Origin: Streptomyces caelestis
GTDB taxonomy: Bacteria > Actinomycetota > Actinomycetes > Streptomycetales > Streptomycetaceae
Direction of reading: 5' to 3'
DNA length: 64,000 bases
NCBI RefSeq assembly: GCF_014205255.1
Contig: NZ_JACHNE010000001.1
Coordinates: forward strand, 806,001 to 870,000
The notes beneath the pieces are model-generated. The model saw only the letters and a program-made list of their open reading frames with translations, was not told the DNA's origin and made no database searches. The translations under genes were made by a program, and so were the position numbers. Position 1 is the stretch's first letter. Every line of letters begins with the position of its first letter. Below, piece by piece: positions 42,505 to 51,798 of the stretch.

Positions 42505-44757
42505 ATGGCCACCGGCACGACCGATACCGGCGCGGAAGTGGAACTCGCCATCGGCGGCATGACCTGCGCCTCCTGCGCGGCGCGCATCGAGAAGAAGCTC
42601 AACCGCATGGACGGGGTCATCGCCACCGTCAACTACGCGACCGAGAAGGCGAAGGTCGGCTACAGCGGTGACGTCTCCGTCGGCGACCTGATCGCCACCG
42701 TCGAGGCGACCGGGTACACCGCGCAGGAGCCCGCGCCTCCCGCCGGGCAGCAGGAGCAGGCCGAGGAGCCCGACGAACTCCGGCCGCTGCGGCAGCGGTT
42801 GGTGACGGCCGTGGTGCTGGCGGTTCCCGTCGTGGCCATGGCCATGGTCCCGGCCTTGCAGTTCGAGTACTGGCAGTGGCTGTCGCTCACCCTGGCCGCG
42901 CCCGTGGTGACCTACGCGGCATGGCCCTTCCACAAGGCGGCGTTCACCAACGCGCGGCATGGCGCCGCCACGATGGACACACTGATCTCGGTGGGCACCT
43001 CGGCCGCGTTTTTGTGGTCGCTGTGGGCGCTGTTCCTCGGCACCGCGGGCACGCCGGGCATGACGCACCCCTTCGAGCTGACCATCGAGCGCACGGACGG
43101 CGCCGGGAACATCTACCTGGAGGCCGCCGCGGGCGTGACCGCCTTCATCCTGGCCGGGCGGTACTTCGAGGCCCGTGCGAAGCGCAAGGCGGGCGCGGCG
43201 CTGCGGGCGCTGCTGGAGCTGGGCGCGAAGGACGTCACCGTGCTGCGCGCCGACGGCCGTGAACAGACCGTCCCGGTCGCGCAGTTGCAGGTCGGTGACC
43301 GTTTCCTGGTCCGGCCCGGCGAGAAGATCGCGACGGACGGGACGGTGGTCGAGGGCTCCTCCGCCGTGGACGCCTCGATGCTCACCGGCGAGTCCGTGCC
43401 GGTGGAGGTGGACTCGGGCGACCCGGTCACCGGTGCCACGATCAATGTCGGCGGACGGCTGGTGGTGCGCGCCACGCGCGTCGGCGCCGACACCCAGCTG
43501 GCCCGGATGGCCCGGCTCGTGGAGGACGCGCAGAACGGCAAGGCCGCCGCGCAGCGGCTCGCGGACCGGATCTCCGCGGTGTTCGTGCCGGTGGTGATCG
43601 CTCTCGCGCTGGGCACGCTGGGCTTCTGGCTCGGCAACGGCGTCGGACTGACGGCCGCGTTCACCGCCGCGGTGGCCGTCCTCGTCATCGCCTGCCCGTG
43701 TGCCCTGGGTCTGGCCACGCCGACCGCGCTGATGGTCGGCACCGGGCGGGGCGCGCAGCTCGGCATCCTCATCAAGGGCCCGGAGGTGCTGGAGTCCACG
43801 CGCCGGGTCGACACCGTCGTCCTCGACAAGACGGGCACCGTCACCACCGGCCGGATGACCCTGCTGGCCGTGCACACGGCCGACGGCACCGACGAGACCG
43901 AGGTGCTGCGGCTGGCGGGGGCGCTGGAGCACTCCTCCGAGCACCCGATCGCCCGTGCTGTCGCCGACGGGGCGCTGGAGAAGCTGGGGGCGCTGCCCAC
44001 GCCGGAGGACTTCGCCAACGTGCCCGGGCTCGGCGTCCAGGGCGTCGTCGAGGGTCACGCCGTGCTCGTCGGGCGGGAAAGGCTGCTGGCCGACTGGGCG
44101 ATGGAGCTGCCGGAGGGGCTGGCCCGGGCCCGGGCCGCGGCCGAGGACGCCGGGCGCACCGCCATCGCGGTCGCCTGGGACGGTGCGGCGCGCGCGGTGC
44201 TGGAGGTCGCCGACGCGGTGAAGGAGACCAGCCCCGAGGCGATCCGGCGGCTGCGCGCCCTCGGACTGACCCCGATCCTGCTGACCGGGGACAACGAGGC
44301 GGTGGCCCGGTCCGTCGCCCGCGAGGTCGGCATCGCGCCGGAGCACGTCGTCGCCGAGGTGCTCCCGCAGGACAAGGTCGAGGTCGTCAAGCGGCTCCAG
44401 GCCGAGGGCCGTTCGGTCGCCATGGTCGGCGACGGCGTCAACGACGCGGCGGCGCTCGCTCAGGCCGATCTCGGTCTGGCCATGGGCACCGGCACGGACG
44501 CCGCGATCGAGGCCGGTGACCTGACCCTCGTACGGGGCGATCTGCGGGCCGCGGCGGACGCCATCCGGCTCGCCCGCCGCACCCTCGGCACCATCCGCTC
44601 GAACCTGTTCTGGGCCTTCGCCTACAACGTGGCGGCCCTGCCGCTGGCCGCGGCCGGTCTGCTCACGCCGATGATCGCCGGGGCGGCCATGGCCTTCTCC
44701 TCGGTCTTCGTCGTCGGCAACTCCCTGCGGTTGCGCACGTTCCGCGCCGCCGGCTGA
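42505..44757 (+). CDS. copA: Copper-exporting P1B-type ATPase
   Basis: This is a 750-residue membrane pump that exports Cu(I). One N-terminal metal-binding domain has GMTCASC (Cys21, Cys24). Eight transmembrane helices are expected, with the CPC ion-site motif (IACPCALG, residues 397-399) that marks copper/silver selectivity. The phosphorylation motif DKTGT is at Asp441, and the HP and [16 protein letters not shown] motifs are present. Most Streptomyces CopA proteins have one such metal-binding domain, as here. It follows copZ by 3 bp. It ends 13 bp from the convergent methyltransferase gene. Confidence 0.92.
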   Translation: MATGTTDTGAEVELAIGGMTCASCAARIEKKLNRMDGVIATVNYATEKAKVGYSGDVSVGDLIATVEATGYTAQEPAPPAGQQEQAEEPDELRPLRQRLVTAVVLAVPVVAMAMVPALQFEYWQWLSLTLAAPVVTYAAWPFHKAAFTNARHGAATMDTLISVGTSAAFLWSLWALFLGTAGTPGMTHPFELTIERTDGAGNIYLEAAAGVTAFILAGRYFEARAKRKAGAALRALLELGAKDVTVLRADGREQTVPVAQLQVGDRFLVRPGEKIATDGTVVEGSSAVDASMLTGESVPVEVDSGDPVTGATINVGGRLVVRATRVGADTQLARMARLVEDAQNGKAAAQRLADRISAVFVPVVIALALGTLGFWLGNGVGLTAAFTAAVAVLVIACPCALGLATPTALMVGTGRGAQLGILIKGPEVLESTRRVDTVVLDKTGTVTTGRMTLLAVHTADGTDETEVLRLAGALEHSSEHPIARAVADGALEKLGALPTPEDFANVPGLGVQGVVEGHAVLVGRERLLADWAMELPEGLARARAAAEDAGRTAIAVAWDGAARAVLEVADAVKETSPEAIRRLRALGLTPILLTGDNEAVARSVAREVGIAPEHVVAEVLPQDKVEVVKRLQAEGRSVAMVGDGVNDAAALAQADLGLAMGTGTDAAIEAGDLTLVRGDLRAAADAIRLARRTLGTIRSNLFWAFAYNVAALPLAAAGLLTPMIAGAAMAFSSVFVVGNSLRLRTFRAAG

Positions 44758-44770
44758 ACCACCGGGCTCG

Positions 44771-45427
44771 TCAGCGGTGGCGCCACACCAGCGTGTAGCG
44801 CCAGAACAGGCGGCGGCGCAGGCGGGCGCCGGGCAGGACGGCCCGGGCCTCGCGGACGATCTCCGGGAAGGTCATGTCCGCCGGGCTCGTGCGGGCCGTC
44901 ATCGAGACGGGGCGAGGCGCCGGGCGGCCCCGGTTCTCGAGCAGGGCCATGACGATGTTGAGCGGGACGGACGCGACCGAGAGCAGGTGGTCGGCGGGCG
45001 TCCGCTCCCGGGCGACACCGACGATGACCAGGGTGCCGCCGGGGGCCAGACGGTCGCGGAAGGCTTCGAGGGCCCGGGAGAACGGCAGGTGGTGGAGCAC
45101 GGCGACGCAGGTGATGACGTCGTACGGACCGTCGGGAAGCCCGGCCGGCGCGTCGGCCACCGTGTACGTCACCGGGAGCGCCGTGGAGGTCAGCTCCCGC
45201 GCCCGGGCCGTGATCGCCGGGTCGGCGTCGACCCCGTGCACCCGCTGGGCGCGGCCGGCCAGCAGCCGGGCGAGATCGCCGCTGCCGCACCCCACGTCCA
45301 GGGCGCTTTCGACACGCCTGGGGAACTGCCGCAGGATCCAGCGGTGGAAGTGGGCGTTGTGGTCCCAGGGACGGGCGGCGTGGAAACGGTCGAGTGCGCG
45401 CAGGACCCGGCGGGGCAGGGACGTCAT
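44771..45427 (-). CDS. SAM-dependent class I methyltransferase
   Basis: This is a 218-residue protein with a SAM-binding Rossmann fold. Motif I is ALDVGCGSGDLARLLA (about 38), then VHGVDADPAITARA and the post-I VITCVAVLHHLPF with the conserved HH. The C-terminal part lacks recognisable substrate motifs. It resembles the UbiE/ArsM-like group only in the core. The ATG at 45427 has a weak site (GAGGG close to it). It is divergent from the PAP2 gene across 131 bp. The substrate is unknown. Confidence 0.8.
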   Translation of the reverse strand: MTSLPRRVLRALDRFHAARPWDHNAHFHRWILRQFPRRVESALDVGCGSGDLARLLAGRAQRVHGVDADPAITARARELTSTALPVTYTVADAPAGLPDGPYDVITCVAVLHHLPFSRALEAFRDRLAPGGTLVIVGVARERTPADHLLSVASVPLNIVMALLENRGRPAPRPVSMTARTSPADMTFPEIVREARAVLPGARLRRRLFWRYTLVWRHR

Positions 45428-45558
45428 GCCCTCAGTTCAGCAGACGGGTTCAGCCGCCCGACATGGGCACCCGGGAGGTACCGGCTCGCGGGGGCGCCGA
45501 GCGTGCGCCCGGCGTGAGCCGGTACCTTGCTGGGGAAGGCCACTGCGGGGAGAAGCAC

Positions 45559-46260
45559 ATGACCGATCCGACGATCACAGACGCGGACGCCCCCCGTCCG
45601 CTCCCGAGCGGCGGGATGCCCGCGCGCGGAGGCGGCCGGCTCCTGTCCGCCGTATTCGGCGATCTCAGGGCCGTGGACGGCGCCCTGTACGCGGCGGTGG
45701 CCGCCACTCCCACGCCCACGCTCGACCGGACGCTGCGCCATCTGTCACACGCGGCCGACCACTCCAAGATCTCGTTCGCCATCGCCGCGGCCCTGGCACT
45801 GGGCGGGAAGCGTCCGCGCAAGGCCGCGTTCGCCGGTGTCGGGGCGATCGCCGTGGCCTCGGCCTCCGCCAACCTGCTCGGCAAGCGCCTGGTGCGCCGG
45901 GCCCGGCCGGACCGGGAGGCTGCCCGGGTGACGGTGGACCGGCACGTCCCGATGCCGACGTCGGCATCGTTCCCGTCCGGGCACACGGCGTCGGCGGTCG
46001 CCTTCGCCACCGCCGTCGGTGTGGTCCTGCCTCCCGCCGCGGTGCCGCTCGGGGCGCTGGCGAGCGCCGTCGGGTACTCCCGTATCCACACGGGCGTGCA
46101 CTATCCGGGTGACGTGGCCGCGGGCGCGGTCCTCGGCATCGCGAGCGCCGCGGCGGCACTGGCGGCGGCAGCGGCCACTCCGTCGGCGCGGACGCAGGCG
46201 CTCCTCGCGGCGGCCCGTTCGTGGCCGCGCATCGGCATCGGCGCCTTCGCACGGCGGTGA
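45559..46260 (+). CDS. PAP2-family phosphatase
   Basis: This is a 233-residue membrane phosphatase with about five helices. The three PAP2 motifs are present: KRLVRRARPDREAA (KxxxxxxRP), SFPSGHTASAV (PSGH), and SRIHTGVHYPGDVAAG (SRxxxxxHxxxD). The N-terminal roughly 45 residues are cytoplasmic. Substrates in this family are lipid or polyprenyl phosphates; mycobacterial relatives act on decaprenyl-phosphoribose. GGGGAG lies 7 bp upstream of the ATG. It is a single gene and ends convergent to the DUF624-like gene, with a hairpin between. Confidence 0.85.
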   Translation: MTDPTITDADAPRPLPSGGMPARGGGRLLSAVFGDLRAVDGALYAAVAATPTPTLDRTLRHLSHAADHSKISFAIAAALALGGKRPRKAAFAGVGAIAVASASANLLGKRLVRRARPDREAARVTVDRHVPMPTSASFPSGHTASAVAFATAVGVVLPPAAVPLGALASAVGYSRIHTGVHYPGDVAAGAVLGIASAAAALAAAAATPSARTQALLAAARSWPRIGIGAFARR

Positions 46261-46267
46261 GGCCGGG

Positions 46268-46308
46268 GTCGTGCCGGGCGCGAGGCACCGCCCCGCACCC
46301 GGCACGAC
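46268..46308. terminator. Inverted repeat between convergent genes
   Basis: GTCGTGCCGGG (46268-46278) and CCCGGCACGAC (46298-46308) form a perfect 11-bp stem with a 19-base loop, 8 bp after the PAP2 stop. A small CTGACG/CGTCAG hairpin follows at about 46313-46327. It is a possible terminator for either strand. Confidence 0.45.
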
Positions 46309-46384
46309 CGTACTGACGAACCGTCAGCCCAAGATCGGCACTCGCGACGGTGCCGGCGACGGTGACGAGGCTCTCGACTCCTGC

Positions 46385-46987
46385 CTATGGCAGAGCGGCA
46401 GCAGCGGACCGACGCACGTCGACCGCGGTGAACGCCAGGGCCAGCGGCCCCGGGGCCAGGAAGGCCAGGGGAAGCAGCATCCAGGCGCACAGTGCGGCCG
46501 TCGCCACGGCGAGCAGGATCAACCCGCTGCCGCCCACGTCCGCCGCCGCGTCCCGGGCGGCCCCGCGCAGCGCCGCACGCCAGTCGGTGAGCGACTCGGG
46601 GCGTGCGCAGGCCCGCAGGCCGACGACCGCCGCACAGGCGCCGATGGCGGCGGCGGCCACCGCGAACAGCGGCGCCCCGGGCAGCCCGGCCCCGGCCAGC
46701 GCCAGGTCGGCCGCGAGCAGCAGCAGACCCGCCAGGGTGACGGCACCCGCCAGCAGGTCACCGGCCCGCAGCCGTTGCCGCAGCAGGAGGAAGTACCGCC
46801 CGGCCGTGACGGGTCGGTCGTGGACGGCGCCGCGCAGTACGGCGCACGCCGTCGACAGCGCGGCCGGCGCGGTCACCAGCGGCAGACAGGCCACCGACGT
46901 GGCGAGGCCGACGCTCAGCACGTCCGCGAACAGTGTCATGCGCGGCCCGAACACCTCACCGGCCTCACGTGTCCGCATCCCGCTCAT
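46385..46987 (-). CDS. DUF624/YesL-like membrane protein
   Basis: This is a 200-residue polytopic membrane protein with about five hydrophobic segments. YesL/DUF624 proteins are often encoded with carbohydrate ABC transporters, as here, but have no proven function. The FADVLSVGLATSVACLPLVT opening fits the family. The ATG at 46987 overlaps the stop of the MalG-like permease gene (ATGA), so translation is coupled. It is the last gene of the seven-gene operon. Confidence 0.68.
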   Translation of the reverse strand: MSGMRTREAGEVFGPRMTLFADVLSVGLATSVACLPLVTAPAALSTACAVLRGAVHDRPVTAGRYFLLLRQRLRAGDLLAGAVTLAGLLLLAADLALAGAGLPGAPLFAVAAAAIGACAAVVGLRACARPESLTDWRAALRGAARDAAADVGGSGLILLAVATAALCAWMLLPLAFLAPGPLALAFTAVDVRRSAAAALP

Positions 46988-47844
46988 CCCTTCACTCCGG
47001 AGCTGGCCATGCCCTCCACCAGGAACCGCTGGAAGGCGAGGAAGAACAGCACGATCGGCAGCAGCGCGATCACCGACATGGCGAACATCGGGCCGAACGC
47101 GGAGGTGCTGGAGGCGTCCACGAAGGAGCGCAGCGCGAGGGTCAGCGTGAACTTGTCCGGGTCGAACAGGTAGATGAGCTGGGTGAAGAAGTCGTTCCAG
47201 GTCCAGATGAAGGTGAAGATGGCGGTGGTGATCAGGGCCGGCCGGGTGAGCGGCAGCACGACCTGGAAGAAGCTGCGGAAGGGTCCGCAGCCGTCGATCC
47301 GGGCCGCCTCCTCCAACTCGCGTGGCAGGCCGCGCATGAACTGCACGATAAGGAAGACGAAGAACGCCTCGGTGGCGAGGAACTTCGGCAGGATCAGCGG
47401 CCAGTAGGTGTTCACCAGGCCGAGCTGGTTGAAGATGATGTACTGCGGGATCAGCACCGCGTGGTGCGGCAGCATGATCGTGGCGATCATGAAGGCGAAC
47501 AGCGGCCCGCGCAGCCGGAACCTGAGGCGTGCGAAGGCGTAGGCGGCGAGCGAGCAGCTGATGACGTTGCCGAGGACCGCGCCGCCTGCGATCAGCAGCG
47601 AGTTGCCGAGCAGCCGCCAGATGGAGACGTCGTTGACGCCCTCCATGGCGGTGGAGTAGTTCGACCACTCCAGGTGGCTGGGCAGCAGGTCGAGGCTCGC
47701 GATGACCTCGTCGGCGGGCTTGAGCGAGGTGGCCAGCAGCCAGGCCAGCGGGTACAGCATGACCAGCAGGGCGGCCAGGCAGCCCAGGTGGACGGCGACC
47801 CGCCCCCAGCGGACGGGCTTGTGGGAAACGGCGGTCGAGGTCAT
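46984..47844 (-). CDS. Carbohydrate ABC transporter permease (MalG type)
   Basis: This is a 286-residue inner-membrane permease with six predicted helices. The EAA loop that contacts the ATPase reads ELEEAARIDGCGPFRSFFQ (about 190), followed by the LPLTRPALITT helix. It belongs to the CUT1 family and pairs with the MalF-like permease encoded just upstream (ATGA overlap at both ends). No ATP-binding subunit is in the operon; a shared MsiK-type ATPase elsewhere is usual in Streptomyces. Confidence 0.9.
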   Translation of the reverse strand: MTSTAVSHKPVRWGRVAVHLGCLAALLVMLYPLAWLLATSLKPADEVIASLDLLPSHLEWSNYSTAMEGVNDVSIWRLLGNSLLIAGGAVLGNVISCSLAAYAFARLRFRLRGPLFAFMIATIMLPHHAVLIPQYIIFNQLGLVNTYWPLILPKFLATEAFFVFLIVQFMRGLPRELEEAARIDGCGPFRSFFQVVLPLTRPALITTAIFTFIWTWNDFFTQLIYLFDPDKFTLTLALRSFVDASSTSAFGPMFAMSVIALLPIVLFFLAFQRFLVEGMASSGVKG

Positions 47845-48779
47845 CGGTCCCCCTCGGAGGCGTAGAAGACCCAGGAGCGGGAGGTGCGGAACAGCACCGC
47901 CGTGACCACACCGATCACGAGGAGCAGCACCCAGGCCATGGCGGAGGCGTAGCCCATGTGGGAGGCGACGAAGCCGCGGTCGTAGAGGTACATGGTGTAG
48001 ACGAGGGTCGAGTCGGCCGGTCCTCCCTTGCCCGCGCTGACCGCGAAGGCGGGCGTGAACACCTGGAAGGCCTGGATGGTCTGGAGGACCAGGTTGAAGA
48101 ACAGCACCGGGGACAGCATCGGCACCGTGACGGACACGAACTGCCGCCACTTCCCGGCCCCGTCGACCGCCGCCGCCTCGTACAGCTCGGCCGGTATCTG
48201 CTGGAGACCGGCGAGGAAGATGACCATCGGCGCGCCGAACTGCCACACCGTCAGCAGCGCGACGGCGAGCAGCGACCAGCCGGGCTTGTTGACCCAGCCG
48301 CCGGTGCCGAGCAGGTTGTCGACCGTGCCGCCGTCGTTGAAGACCGCCCGCCAGACGAGGGCGATGGACATCGACGCGCCGAGCAGCGAGGGGGCGTAGA
48401 AGGCGGAGCGGTAGAAGGCCTTGCCGCGCTTCATGCCTTTCAGGGCGAGCGCGACGACCAGGGCGAGGGCCAGTTGCAGGGGCACGGCGATGACGACGTA
48501 CGTCACCGTCGTCACGACCGAGCGCCAGTAGCGCGGGTCCTCGGTGAACATCTGGACGTAGTTGCGCAGGCCCACCCACTTCGGCGGGTTGAACAGGTCG
48601 TAGTCGGTGAACGACAGGTACAGCGACACGGCCATCGGCAGCAGTGTCAGGACGATCGCGCCGAGGACCCACGGCGAGAGGAACACCCAGGCGGCGCCCT
48701 CACGTTCGCGCTTGGGGCGTCGCTTCGGGGCGGTGGCGGTGACGCGTTTCGTCTCCGTGGGGATCGCGGTGGTGGTCAT
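47841..48779 (-). CDS. Carbohydrate ABC transporter permease (MalF type)
   Basis: This is a 312-residue membrane permease of the CUT1 family with six helices after a basic N-terminal tail (KRRPKREREG). The EAA motif is in PAELYEAAAVDGAGKWRQFV, then VTVPMLSPVLFF. It forms the channel with the MalG-type subunit encoded next. The ATG at 48779 overlaps the stop of the binding-protein gene and the stop overlaps the next start, both by four bases. Confidence 0.9.
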   Translation of the reverse strand: MTTTAIPTETKRVTATAPKRRPKREREGAAWVFLSPWVLGAIVLTLLPMAVSLYLSFTDYDLFNPPKWVGLRNYVQMFTEDPRYWRSVVTTVTYVVIAVPLQLALALVVALALKGMKRGKAFYRSAFYAPSLLGASMSIALVWRAVFNDGGTVDNLLGTGGWVNKPGWSLLAVALLTVWQFGAPMVIFLAGLQQIPAELYEAAAVDGAGKWRQFVSVTVPMLSPVLFFNLVLQTIQAFQVFTPAFAVSAGKGGPADSTLVYTMYLYDRGFVASHMGYASAMAWVLLLVIGVVTAVLFRTSRSWVFYASEGDR

Positions 48780-50059
48780 GACCTCAGCTCCGCCTTCGCC
48801 TCGGTGATGTAGTTCTCGGCCGCCTCGCGGGGCGACATGCGCGCGTAGGACACCTGGTCGTAGTCGCGCTGGAAGGTGCTCTGGAGGGCGTTGTCGCCCG
48901 CCGGCGGTGCCTGGGGCGGGTCCTTGAGCTTGCCCTCCAGCGAGGCCTGGAAGTCGGCGATGGTCTTGTCGAAGTCCTTGAGCTGCGGGCCTATCTCGTC
49001 GCGGACTTGCTCGTTGACGGGGATGCCGCGGCTCGCGCCGAGGATCTTCGCGGCCTGCCGGTCGTTGACCAGGAAGTCGACAAGCTGTGCCGCCTCCTTC
49101 GGATGGGCGGTGTTCGCGGAGACTCCGACGAACATGGACGGCTTGAAGTACTGGCCGGGGGTGCCGTCCTCGCCGGACGGCATGGGGGCGAGGGCGACGC
49201 CGCCCTTGACGAGGGCGAGGAAGCCGCTGGCCGGGGCGTCCCAGTTGGCGTCGGTGACGGATGTGCCGCGCCCCAGCGGGGTGTTCTCGACGGAGCCGTC
49301 GAGCTGGGTGGTCTGCTCGGCGGGCGAGACGGCGCCCTCGCGGCGCAGCTTGTCGGTGAAGGTCCACCAGCGGGTGAGGTCGTCGGCGGTGAAGCCGAGT
49401 CCTCCGTCCTTCGTGTAGAGGGCCTTGCCCTGCCCGCGCAGCCAGACCTCGAAGGCGTCCTCGCTCTGGCCGGGGTCGGTCGCCCCGGGCTTGCCGGTCT
49501 TCTTGGCCAAGGCGCGCATGGTGTCGGCCCACTGGCTCCAGGTCCAGCTCTTGCCGGGGAGGGGTACGCCCGACTTCTTCCAGGTCCCGACGTCGTAGGC
49601 GACGGTCTCGGTGCCGCGGCCCTGCGGGATCGCGTACTGGACATCGTCCACGCGGCCGGTGGCGAGCAGGCCCTGGTCGATCTCGGAGGTGCGCAGGACG
49701 GCTTTCTGCTTCGCCAGGTCGAGCAGGACGCCGCCGGAGGCGTACTGGTCGATCTGGCGGTAGTCCAGCTGCATCACGTCCGGCGCGTCACCGCCGGCGG
49801 CCTGGGTGGCGAGCTTCTGTTTGTAGACGTCGTAGCCGGAGAACGACGTCGTCACGTCGACGTCGGGATGCTGTTTCTCGAACAGCGCGACGGCCTGCTC
49901 GGTGCGTTCCGCGCGGTCGGGGTTGCCCCACCACGTGTAGCGCAGCACGACCTTGCCGCCGCCGGCCGATTCCCCGGATCCTCCGCAGCCCGCCAGCACG
50001 GCACACAGTGCCAGTGCGGCGGCCGACGCGCAGAACCCCTTTGTCCTGTGTCCGGGCAT
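48776..50059 (-). CDS. Sugar ABC transporter substrate-binding lipoprotein
   Basis: This is a 427-residue extracellular lipoprotein. A lipobox ends at Cys25 (AVLAGCGG). The mature family-1 solute-binding fold has RYTWWGNPDRAERTEQAVAL, VTTSFSGYDVYKQKLATQ, PDVMQLDYRQIDQYA and DLTRWWTFTDKLRRE. Such proteins capture oligosaccharides and deliver them to the two permeases encoded downstream. The ligand is not predictable by eye; the neighbouring DUF6807 and Gfo/Idh genes point to an unusual or oxidised sugar. Confidence 0.9.
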   Translation of the reverse strand: MPGHRTKGFCASAAALALCAVLAGCGGSGESAGGGKVVLRYTWWGNPDRAERTEQAVALFEKQHPDVDVTTSFSGYDVYKQKLATQAAGGDAPDVMQLDYRQIDQYASGGVLLDLAKQKAVLRTSEIDQGLLATGRVDDVQYAIPQGRGTETVAYDVGTWKKSGVPLPGKSWTWSQWADTMRALAKKTGKPGATDPGQSEDAFEVWLRGQGKALYTKDGGLGFTADDLTRWWTFTDKLRREGAVSPAEQTTQLDGSVENTPLGRGTSVTDANWDAPASGFLALVKGGVALAPMPSGEDGTPGQYFKPSMFVGVSANTAHPKEAAQLVDFLVNDRQAAKILGASRGIPVNEQVRDEIGPQLKDFDKTIADFQASLEGKLKDPPQAPPAGDNALQSTFQRDYDQVSYARMSPREAAENYITEAKAELRS

Positions 50060-50116
50060 GCCGAGGTCACCTCTCTTCTCCTCGGAGTTCGGTTGAGGCC
50101 CCCCTCGTTGGTGCGG

Positions 50117-50875
50117 CTACTCCCCCTGGTACGGCAGCGTCGTCCCGGGCAGGTTGTACTCGTCCCGCCGGCCGCACATGCCGAAGCCGCCGAGCCGGGT
50201 GGGCGCGGCCTCGTAGGCGGTGGCCTCGCCCAGGTAGGCGGGTTCGCCGTCGGCCAGCGCGTCGAGCTGGGCGCCGGTGCGTTCGGCGGTGGCCAGGGCG
50301 CCCGCCCGCCACAGGGCGCGCCAGGTGGGCACCTTGTCGCGCACGATCCGGGCGGCGGCCCGCTGGAAGTCCAGGTACGGGCCGTTGTCGCCGGCGACGA
50401 GCGCCTCGCGCAGGGTGAGGTAGCCCTCCACGGCGAGGTCGCGGCGGCGCTGGGCGGCCGCCGCGGTCTCCGGTCCCGTGCCGGGCGGCAGGGTCGCCGC
50501 GGCGGCGTACCGCTCGGGGTCGGCGAGCACCTCGGGCGGGAAGGTGAACACGGCGTCCCCGGCCTCGGGCAGGCCGCTGTTCTGCATCAGCACGGTGATG
50601 CGCAGATCGCCGCCCTGCACCATGCGGTGGACGGTGCCCGGCGTGAACCAGGCGATGGAGCCGGCCTCGAGGGGGATGTCCCGGTAGCCGTCGGGGCTCA
50701 GCGTCTGGACCGCGCCCCGGCCGCCGGTGACGACGTACGCCTCGGTGCACACCAGGTGCAGATGCGGGCTGCCGCCGCAGACGCCGTCGGCGGCCTCCCA
50801 GTCGTAGGCGCTCAGATGGGACAGGCCGATCGCGCCGGGCAGCGGGTGCGGCAGGGCGGGCTTCGGGTCGTTCAC
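50117..50875 (-). CDS. Cupin-domain protein
   Basis: This is a 252-residue protein with an N-terminal cupin barrel. The motifs are GSPHLHLVCTEAYVVTGGRG and EAGSIAWFTPGTVHRM, which contain the metal-binding His/Glu. A helical C-terminal region follows (RYAAAATLPPGTG, then LTLREALVAGDNGPYLDFQ). The GTG at 50875 overlaps the DUF6807 stop (GTGA). It sits between the DUF6807 and binding-protein genes, so it probably acts on, or senses, the same sugar. It could be an isomerase, a dioxygenase or a ligand sensor. Confidence 0.8.
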   Translation of the reverse strand: MNDPKPALPHPLPGAIGLSHLSAYDWEAADGVCGGSPHLHLVCTEAYVVTGGRGAVQTLSPDGYRDIPLEAGSIAWFTPGTVHRMVQGGDLRITVLMQNSGLPEAGDAVFTFPPEVLADPERYAAAATLPPGTGPETAAAAQRRRDLAVEGYLTLREALVAGDNGPYLDFQRAAARIVRDKVPTWRALWRAGALATAERTGAQLDALADGEPAYLGEATAYEAAPTRLGGFGMCGRRDEYNLPGTTLPYQGE

Positions 50876-51798
50876 CACGGCAGGCCCTCCAGGTGCGTGC
50901 CGACCCGGTCGCGGTCCCAGGCGCCGTCGGCGACGACGAGCCGGTACCGGAAGGCGAAGGACTCGCCCGGCGGGAGTTCGAACTCCTCGAAGAACGCCCA
51001 GGAGAAGGCGACCGTCGGGAAGGGCTCGGAGCGGACGAACCAGTGCGACTCGTGGATCGCGGACGTCTCGTCGAGGTTCTCGGGCGCGTGCGCGAAGACG
51101 AGGGTGGAGTGGCCGTCGACGTCGTCGTGCTCGGTGGTGAAGGCGAGCCAGGGGCCCTGGGTGCCCATGAGCTTGCCCGCGTCGGCGTCGGTGTCCGGGG
51201 CGAAGACCGTGCCGCCGGTGAAGTCGCGCGGGCCGCGCCACTGGAGTCCGGTGTAGCCGGCCATCTCGCGGCCCGCGGTGGTCGGGGAACCGAAGGCCAG
51301 CGGCTCGGAACGGACGTTGGTGAGGCGGATCGACCAGTCCAGGGCCCAGGCGCCGGCTTCCTCGTCCACCGAGTGGACGGTCAGCCCCCGCACCTCTTTC
51401 GCCCACTCCTCGCCGCCGTTCTCGACCCAGGTGAGCTCCTCGGTGAAGGCGAGGCGGTCGTCCTCGACGGTGAACTCCGGGAAACCGTCGTGCCGCATGG
51501 AGCCGACACGCTCGGGCAGGCGCAGATAACCCTGGCCGTGGACGTAGCAGTTGCCGCCCCAGAAGTTCTGGCCGGACAGATGGCTCGCGGTCATCTGGAG
51601 GCCCTTGTGCCAGCGGTGGTCGTTCGGCCGGTAGCCGGTGACCGTGCGGCCGGACAGGGTGCGCACCGGGTGGGCGTAGGGCTTGCGGGACTCGAAGGGA
51701 TCCGGGTCGGGGCGGTAGACGTAGCGGAGGATCTCCGTGCCGCCTGCCGCCGTGACGGCGATGTCCTCGCCGTGGGTGTGGGTGACTCGGATGCTCAT
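50872..51798 (-). CDS. PmoA/DUF6807-family protein
   Basis: This is a 308-residue protein. Conserved family pieces are visible: VYRPDPDPFESRKPYAHPV, GYRPNDHRWHKGLQMTASHL, then LTWVENGGEEWAKEVRGL and a C-terminal FEEFELPPGESFAFRYR. The name PmoA (methane oxygenase) in databases is historical. Members are large beta-sandwich proteins found beside Gfo/Idh oxidoreductases and sugar transporters, so a role in carbohydrate modification is more likely. It overlaps the Gfo/Idh stop and the cupin start by four bases each. Confidence 0.78.
   Translation of the reverse strand: MSIRVTHTHGEDIAVTAAGGTEILRYVYRPDPDPFESRKPYAHPVRTLSGRTVTGYRPNDHRWHKGLQMTASHLSGQNFWGGNCYVHGQGYLRLPERVGSMRHDGFPEFTVEDDRLAFTEELTWVENGGEEWAKEVRGLTVHSVDEEAGAWALDWSIRLTNVRSEPLAFGSPTTAGREMAGYTGLQWRGPRDFTGGTVFAPDTDADAGKLMGTQGPWLAFTTEHDDVDGHSTLVFAHAPENLDETSAIHESHWFVRSEPFPTVAFSWAFFEEFELPPGESFAFRYRLVVADGAWDRDRVGTHLEGLPW

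Noticed and set aside
42151..44346. 731-codon open frame antisense to copA
   Set aside because: Low-complexity His/Arg/Gly composition; copA on the other strand carries all P1B-ATPase motifs.
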